DNA from: Diplosphaera chodatii
Lineage: Eukaryota > Chlorophyta > Trebouxiophyceae > Prasiolales > Stichococcaceae
DNA: 64,000 nucleotides
Assembly: GCA_032358165.1 (NCBI GenBank)
Contig: JAALGY010000033.1
Span: 1,736,001 to 1,800,000 of the forward strand
Direction: 5' to 3'
Shown: piece after piece, positions 59,179 to 64,000 of the stretch
Layout of the letters: each line of letters starts with the position of its first letter
How positions within the stretch are numbered: position 1 is the stretch's first letter
Translations under genes and position numbers: made by a program
The notes under the pieces: model-generated
Databases searched by the model: none
Seen by the model: only the letters and a program-made list of their open reading frames with translations
What the model was told of the DNA's origin: nothing

Positions 59179-62100
59179 ATGCCAGGCGCGACACCTCTCG
59201 ACCGCACTCTCAGCGGGCGTGCAGAAGCCAATAAAGCCAATTATTTGCTGGCGGAAAGGGCCGGCCTGGGGCGGCAACTCTGTGCACTCCCCCTGCACTC
59301 AAAATTCAAGTCTCCAGAAGGAACCTGCATCCAGACATTCACAATATGCAGGGATGCAGGAACGCTTGCCATTTCCGCAGCTGCTACCTGCATGGCACTT
59401 GTTCATACGTGCGTTGAGCTGAGTGCATGGCTTGGTGGGGAGTGGTTCGCGACAGCTTCAACAGAAATGTGACTGATCACCAGCTGAAATTTCACCGGCA
59501 AACAAGCCCCAGGTATGTATGCACGCGGTTGCTACTAGTAGAGAGTGGATGGTTCCACGACGTCAAGCGTAACGAGTTGGTGTGCTGGCCACTGCAGAAG
59601 CAAATGAAGCTGGGTGTTGTGGCGATGGGCAGCAAAACTGACCTGCGATTGACGCATGTGAGCGTGTATTCTAAGATAATCTTATGCTTGCAACAGAGAG
59701 ATGCATGCTGATGCTGCGACAAGGCACATCGTGCAGCCTCGTTGCCGACAGCACGCCATGCAGCGCACTGCACCAAACAAACATTTCACGGACTGTGATG
59801 CTTGCAGGCCGGGATATGCGTGCCGGTGCTGCAGGACTCATCTGTACTGCAGCACTTGAACGCTGTGTACGCTGGCTATGGCGGAGGCATCGATGATGCT
59901 GTGGGCCGGCTTGCCGTGGTGCGCGTGCGGCATCCTGGGACTGGAGGACTCCCCGCCTTCACTTCGGTCTGTCACCACCGAGTGCCTCTGACCATTGCTC
60001 TACCGTCCCGCAGACGTCTCCTGCGGGCAGGCGCAACAGGCAGAAGCGGCAGCGCAGCAGCGTCGGCGGCAGCCAGCAGCAGACGCAAGAGCAGGAGGAT
60101 GATGTGGATGACGATCCCACGCTGCAGATGCGGGGCAATGACAGCAATCGCCGCACTGCAGACGTGCAGTTCGACGGTAAAACTTGCAGGCTCGGCACAG
60201 CCTTGTGTGTCTGTTTCTGCAACCACACAAAGATGGCGTACATGTGCAGCTGACGCACTGCTGACATGGCGGTCTTGCTGTTGCAGCGGGGCACTATATG
60301 CAGCAGTTGGCACAGTACACGGAGGACGTGCGACTGCCTCACCCGTGCGTGCTGCTCAACTTGTTTGCTGAGGCTGAACACAGCAGGTGCACATGCATCA
60401 CGATGCTGTTTTGCTACTGAAATGACAGCATGACTGATGAACTGCAAACAGGTCCGACCTACTCCGACTCGAGACGATAGTTCAACGGCACGCGCTGCAC
60501 GACAACGAGCAGCCAGCACAGCATGCGTTCAGGTGCGATGACAATGCAAAAGTTGCAGTGCGGTCGGCCAGTGCATTGTGGCTTGCTATTCTGGAACGAA
60601 GGCATCCTGCAAGGTAGGTGGGTGACTTGCCACAATGAACGCAGGTTGCTGTTGGCCTACATCCAGCGCTTCCCGGCCACACAACTTCGCTTCTTCCCAG
60701 AAGGTGTGCCCCGACACAGCTCAGCGCACAGCATGGCCGCCATCAGTAAGTTTGTCTTGTCTGAAAGTGGTGTGTGTGTGCCACCTGCAGAGTCCCAGTA
60801 CGCCGGTCTGCCGTACATCGAGGAGCACGACAATGTTTGGATGCTCTTGGGCAGGTGCATCTGGCAGCACAGCGGCATGCCACTGCAGATGCATGCAGTT
60901 CTGCGTTGTGCAGATGATGTGCTGTAAGCATGAAGCTATGTATGCTGCACACAAAAATACGCGCACGTCAGGTCATGGTTGCTTGTCATCACTGTGGGGC
61001 TGCAGGAAGCGGCGGCTGCTGCAGACGGAGGACCAGGGGGACGCCGTGCCGATGAACCCGGACCAGTTTTTCTTCCAGCTGTGGGAGGGCGCCGCAGAGC
61101 TGGCCGCTGACATGGAGACGCCCGACAGCCTGGCACAGTACTATGGCCAGGTGCAATTTCGGCCTTGTACACTGCTTCTCTGATAGCAGCAACCAGGTGC
61201 CTGAGGTTTCTGCTGCAGATTATAAGCTGCCTTGTCCACCATACTGCAATGGACTACTGTTAGGAACGCGCCGCCTGGCTGCGATGCAAGCTTTGGCTTC
61301 GACTCCCGGCCGTTGCAGGTGCTGGTGCTGCGTGCGGTGGTGGCGCAGCTGCAAGCGGAGCTCGCGCCGCGGCTGGCGGCCTTCCGAGGCAGCGATGGCC
61401 CCGATGCAGCAGCCAAGGCGGCGGCCGGCGAGACTGGCAAGACGGCCACGGCCAGGCAGAATGCGCTCCTGCGCGAGCGGCGCCGCCTGCTGGAGGAGTC
61501 CCACCTGTGGCGCCTGCTCGCGGTGTGTGTTGTCTGCACCCCGGGAGCCCTGACGCCATTGTAGTATAGGCTGTATGACACCGTGTGCCATCGTTGACTG
61601 TGCATCCTCTGCCAAGAAGCTGCAAGATGATAACACCCCCGTACATTCAGAGAGCGGTGTGGGCGCAAGTTGTCATTGTCCTTTCTGGCAAAGCAGGAGA
61701 TTTAGCTGGGACCGCATTTGGGCAGTTTTGACCTGCGCCTGGTGTGCTGTGCAGGAGGTGCCGTTGAAAGGCATCCGCAGCCGGCATGAGCTTGTCGGCC
61801 TGCTGCTCAAGATCGTCGGCGCAAGTGAGGCTGCCAGAGCCCATGACCTGTTTGCTGGTCACACCGGTCTCAATGCTGCAGAGCTATGTGCATCTCGAGG
61901 TCGCTGAGGCGTTAAGACCCTTGCTGGTGGGTGCAGGTGCAGACACGCCGGCAGCCGGCGCAGTCAGTGGTGAGTCACCAAAGCTCGTCACGGTACAGCA
62001 GCTGGCAGGGCTGGCGGCAACGATGCTGCGCTTGCTGCTGGAGCTGTACGGTGAGCATCCTCTGGTTGCAACAACAAGCCACCCTTGCACAGCAGGCGTG

Positions 62101-63658
62101 CCTGCCTGCAATTTGACAGACATGGCTGCAGTTGCCGCCCATGGTATGCACCTATGCAGAGGTCAAGCGACCCTCCTGTTGACGGGGTACTGTGCGTCAA
62201 GCCGAGTTTGACCTTGGATAGGCACCGCAGAAGCGTCGGGGTACTACTCAGATGCGGCGGGCCGCATTCGGGAGCATGACCGCCGCAACCACCGCATGCT
62301 GCTGGACACCTTCATGGTGCAACCTGGACACGACGCCAGCTCTCCCTGCATGCGCACGCCTGTGCAGCCGGGCAACTGCATCAAACGAACAAATGGCCCC
62401 GACCTTTGAATCCTGCACCTGGAAGGCCGCCGGTTGGCGCGCAGGTGGAGGGCTTCATCGGGACGGACGCGGTGCTGAAGGGCTGGGAGCAGAAGCAGGC
62501 GCTGCTGACGGCGCTGCGGCCGCGCGACCGGCTGCGCCTGCTGGGCCTGGTGCCGCCGGTTCCACCCTGCTGCCTGCACCCACGCGACAGGCTGTCATCC
62601 CTGATTCGCACCTTCATGGCTGCATTGCATCTGCATTGTCCTGGGCAGACAACAAGCTGGGGGTGAGGTCATGGTGCGGGGTGTCAGGTGATGGCGAAGC
62701 GGCGCGTGCAGCGGGGCGGGGCGGACGAGCGCCGCTACCCCACCATGCACACCGCACGCGAGCTGGTGCACGGCACAGGTACCCTCGCCTGCGGCTGTTG
62801 AGCCTTGCCTTGACCTTGCTGCCTCTCGTCCAACAGTCTGACACCTGTTCCATCTTGCATTCATATGTTTCTAATACGCAGCATCCTTGATGGCATGCCT
62901 ACAGGAGATACGCCCGGCTTCGTGGACATCGATCCCGCAGAGGTGCTGACTTACATTGCGGACGACCTGGCCTTTGCGCAGGTATGGCTCATTGTCCGAG
63001 AGGTTAGCTTCAACGCTCGATAGTTGCTTGCCGCCATATTAGCACACAGTACAGCTTGGCAAACCCTCAAGTCTGGACCCTGAGTGAGCATGCTCACTGT
63101 GACAAGGCATTGTGCGCTGATTCTGTTGGCTCTTGACCTGCTTCCAGTCGGCCATCAACAAGAGCGCTGACGAGCTGGCGCTGGTGGCAGCGCACGTCGC
63201 TCGAGCAGCAGCAGCATTTTGCCCCAGCACATCGGTATGCGCTGCACGATAGCCACAATTGCCGCAGGCCTACCCAACTAGCAACCTGTTCGTGTGATGG
63301 AGGGCTTGCACGCTGTGGAGACTGTCCAACTGGCACAATGTGTTGGCTGTGCGGGTGCAGGAGGATGTGGCGGCTGCGCTTGAGCGAGTATCAAGCGCCA
63401 TGCTGGCCAGGTGGGCCACCGTTCAGTACCTGCTCCTTTCAGCCGCGGCTGGTTTATTTGTGCCTGCAAGCCAGCCTTGCAGCTGTGAAGCGTGCGCATG
63501 CCATGATGTCTATGCTCATGCTGGTGGCCGACGCCTGCAATGTGCTGCTGCCGCGCCACAGGCACGACGAGGGTGACAAGTCGAACCGCCTGAGTGCCAA
63601 CAGCAGGGCAGAGCTGCGAGGGGCCGCCCTGCTGGTTCAGGCCGCCAAGTCAGTGTAA
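59179..63658 (+). CDS. large multi-exon protein, unidentified (5' part uncertain)
   Basis: Phase-consistent exons: 60014-60176, 60287-60386, 60452-60532, 60645-60703, 60791-60854, 61006-61150, 61319-61522, 61755-61820, 61882-62050, 62231-62316, 62445-62549, 62688-62778, 62905-62981, 63148-63234, 63361-63410, 63475-63658 (TAA 63656). The candidate first exon begins at ATG 59179; an exon at about 59808 carries AGICVPVLQDSSVLQHLNAV. The middle starts with a basic/acidic linker (RRNRQKRQRSS, EQEDDVDDDP), then helix-rich sequence: HYMQQLAQYTEDVRLPHPCV, DNVWMLLGRKRRLLQ, MNPDQFFFQLWEGAAELAAD, LLRERRRLLEESHLWRLLA, REHDRRNHRMLLDTFM. All-helical scaffold composition; a nuclear pore or repair scaffold was considered but no hallmark settles it. 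The intron at 61821 has a GC donor. The last donor-like site at 63649 leaves open a continuation beyond the TAA. Confidence 0.65.
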
Positions 63659-64000
63659 TGAGCGGAACCCAGCAAGGCATGATGCCGCGGGGTACAGCAG
63701 CATCTGCCCTTTGCATCATGCTCAGGATGGCGACCCGTGTGCAGAGTGTGGAGGCCTGCACTTGCTGTTCTCTTTCAAGTACCTTAACACAATGTCATCA
63801 GATCACACGAACAAATTGATATAGTAACTGATCACGCAGTCACCGTGAAACCTGCTGTCGCCAAATCAATACTTAAGTCACCTTCGTGCCGTCACTTGCA
63901 CATGCGGTGGTGTTGTCACGCAACAGCACCCTGGTTGTGGGATCACAGTATACAACTTCTCATACACAGACGACGAACTCTACTTCCTTTCTGCTCCTGC
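63659..64000. other. window end, no gene supported
   Basis: 342 bp after the last stop. It should hold the 3' region of the preceding gene. No further exon, repeat or RNA gene was recognised. Confidence 0.4.

Overview
The window looks like nuclear DNA from a green alga, probably a trebouxiophyte of the Chlorella/Coccomyxa kind (inference). It is GC-rich. Nearly every gene is split into short exons with GT-AG or GC-AG introns, many acceptors read tgcag, and the proteins are plant-type: chlorophyll a/b protein CP29, plastid-targeted proteins with arginine/serine/alanine-rich leaders, an EF-hand alternative NADH dehydrogenase and an IPT9-like enzyme. Gene models were built by hand by joining exons whose splice phases agree and whose joined sequence matches a known family. 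No tRNA, rRNA, CRISPR array, intact transposon or bacterial operon was seen.

Layout. 1-903 (-) MFSD5/MOT2-type transporter, cut by the window edge. 1536-3630 (+) organellar tryptophanyl-tRNA synthetase. 3800-7037 (-) M20 dipeptidase PepD. 7477-9671 (+) tRNA dimethylallyltransferase. 9848-11159 (-) SurE nucleotidase. 11950-14724 (+) polypyrimidine tract-binding protein. 15283-17023 (+) Hsp33. 18322-25479 (-) a predicted 1,785-residue protein, unidentified, with five NPF motifs in a long low-complexity region and a membrane C-terminus. 25886-27655 (-) CAF16/ABCI-type ATPase. 28215-29509 and 30318-31655 (+) tandemly duplicated small dsRNA-binding proteins, each with a 9-nt microexon. 32272-36130 (+) FUSC/ALMT-like membrane protein. 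36817-37773 (-) intronless CP29. 38104-39283 (+) conserved plastid membrane protein. 39421-42909 (-) DNA polymerase eta. 43932-47736 (+) EF-hand type II NADH dehydrogenase. 49148-54295 (-) beta-mannosidase. 54498-57482 (+) ArfGAP. 58245-59013 (+) mitochondrial pyruvate carrier MPC1. About 59179-63658 (+) a large unidentified multi-exon gene.

The genes do not form one pathway. They are an ordinary mix of housekeeping genes, packed head-to-head and tail-to-tail with intergenic gaps from 137 bp to about 1.4 kb. The points most worth following are the dsRNA-binding tandem pair with its microexons and possible stop codon, the giant NPF/membrane protein, the high share of GC-AG introns, the ubiquitin-binding motif at the end of Pol eta, and the reduced cysteine set of Hsp33.

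Limits: starts are the least certain part of each model. The 5' ends of the FUSC-like gene and the last gene, and the inner exons of beta-mannosidase, are approximate. Transcripts would settle these.
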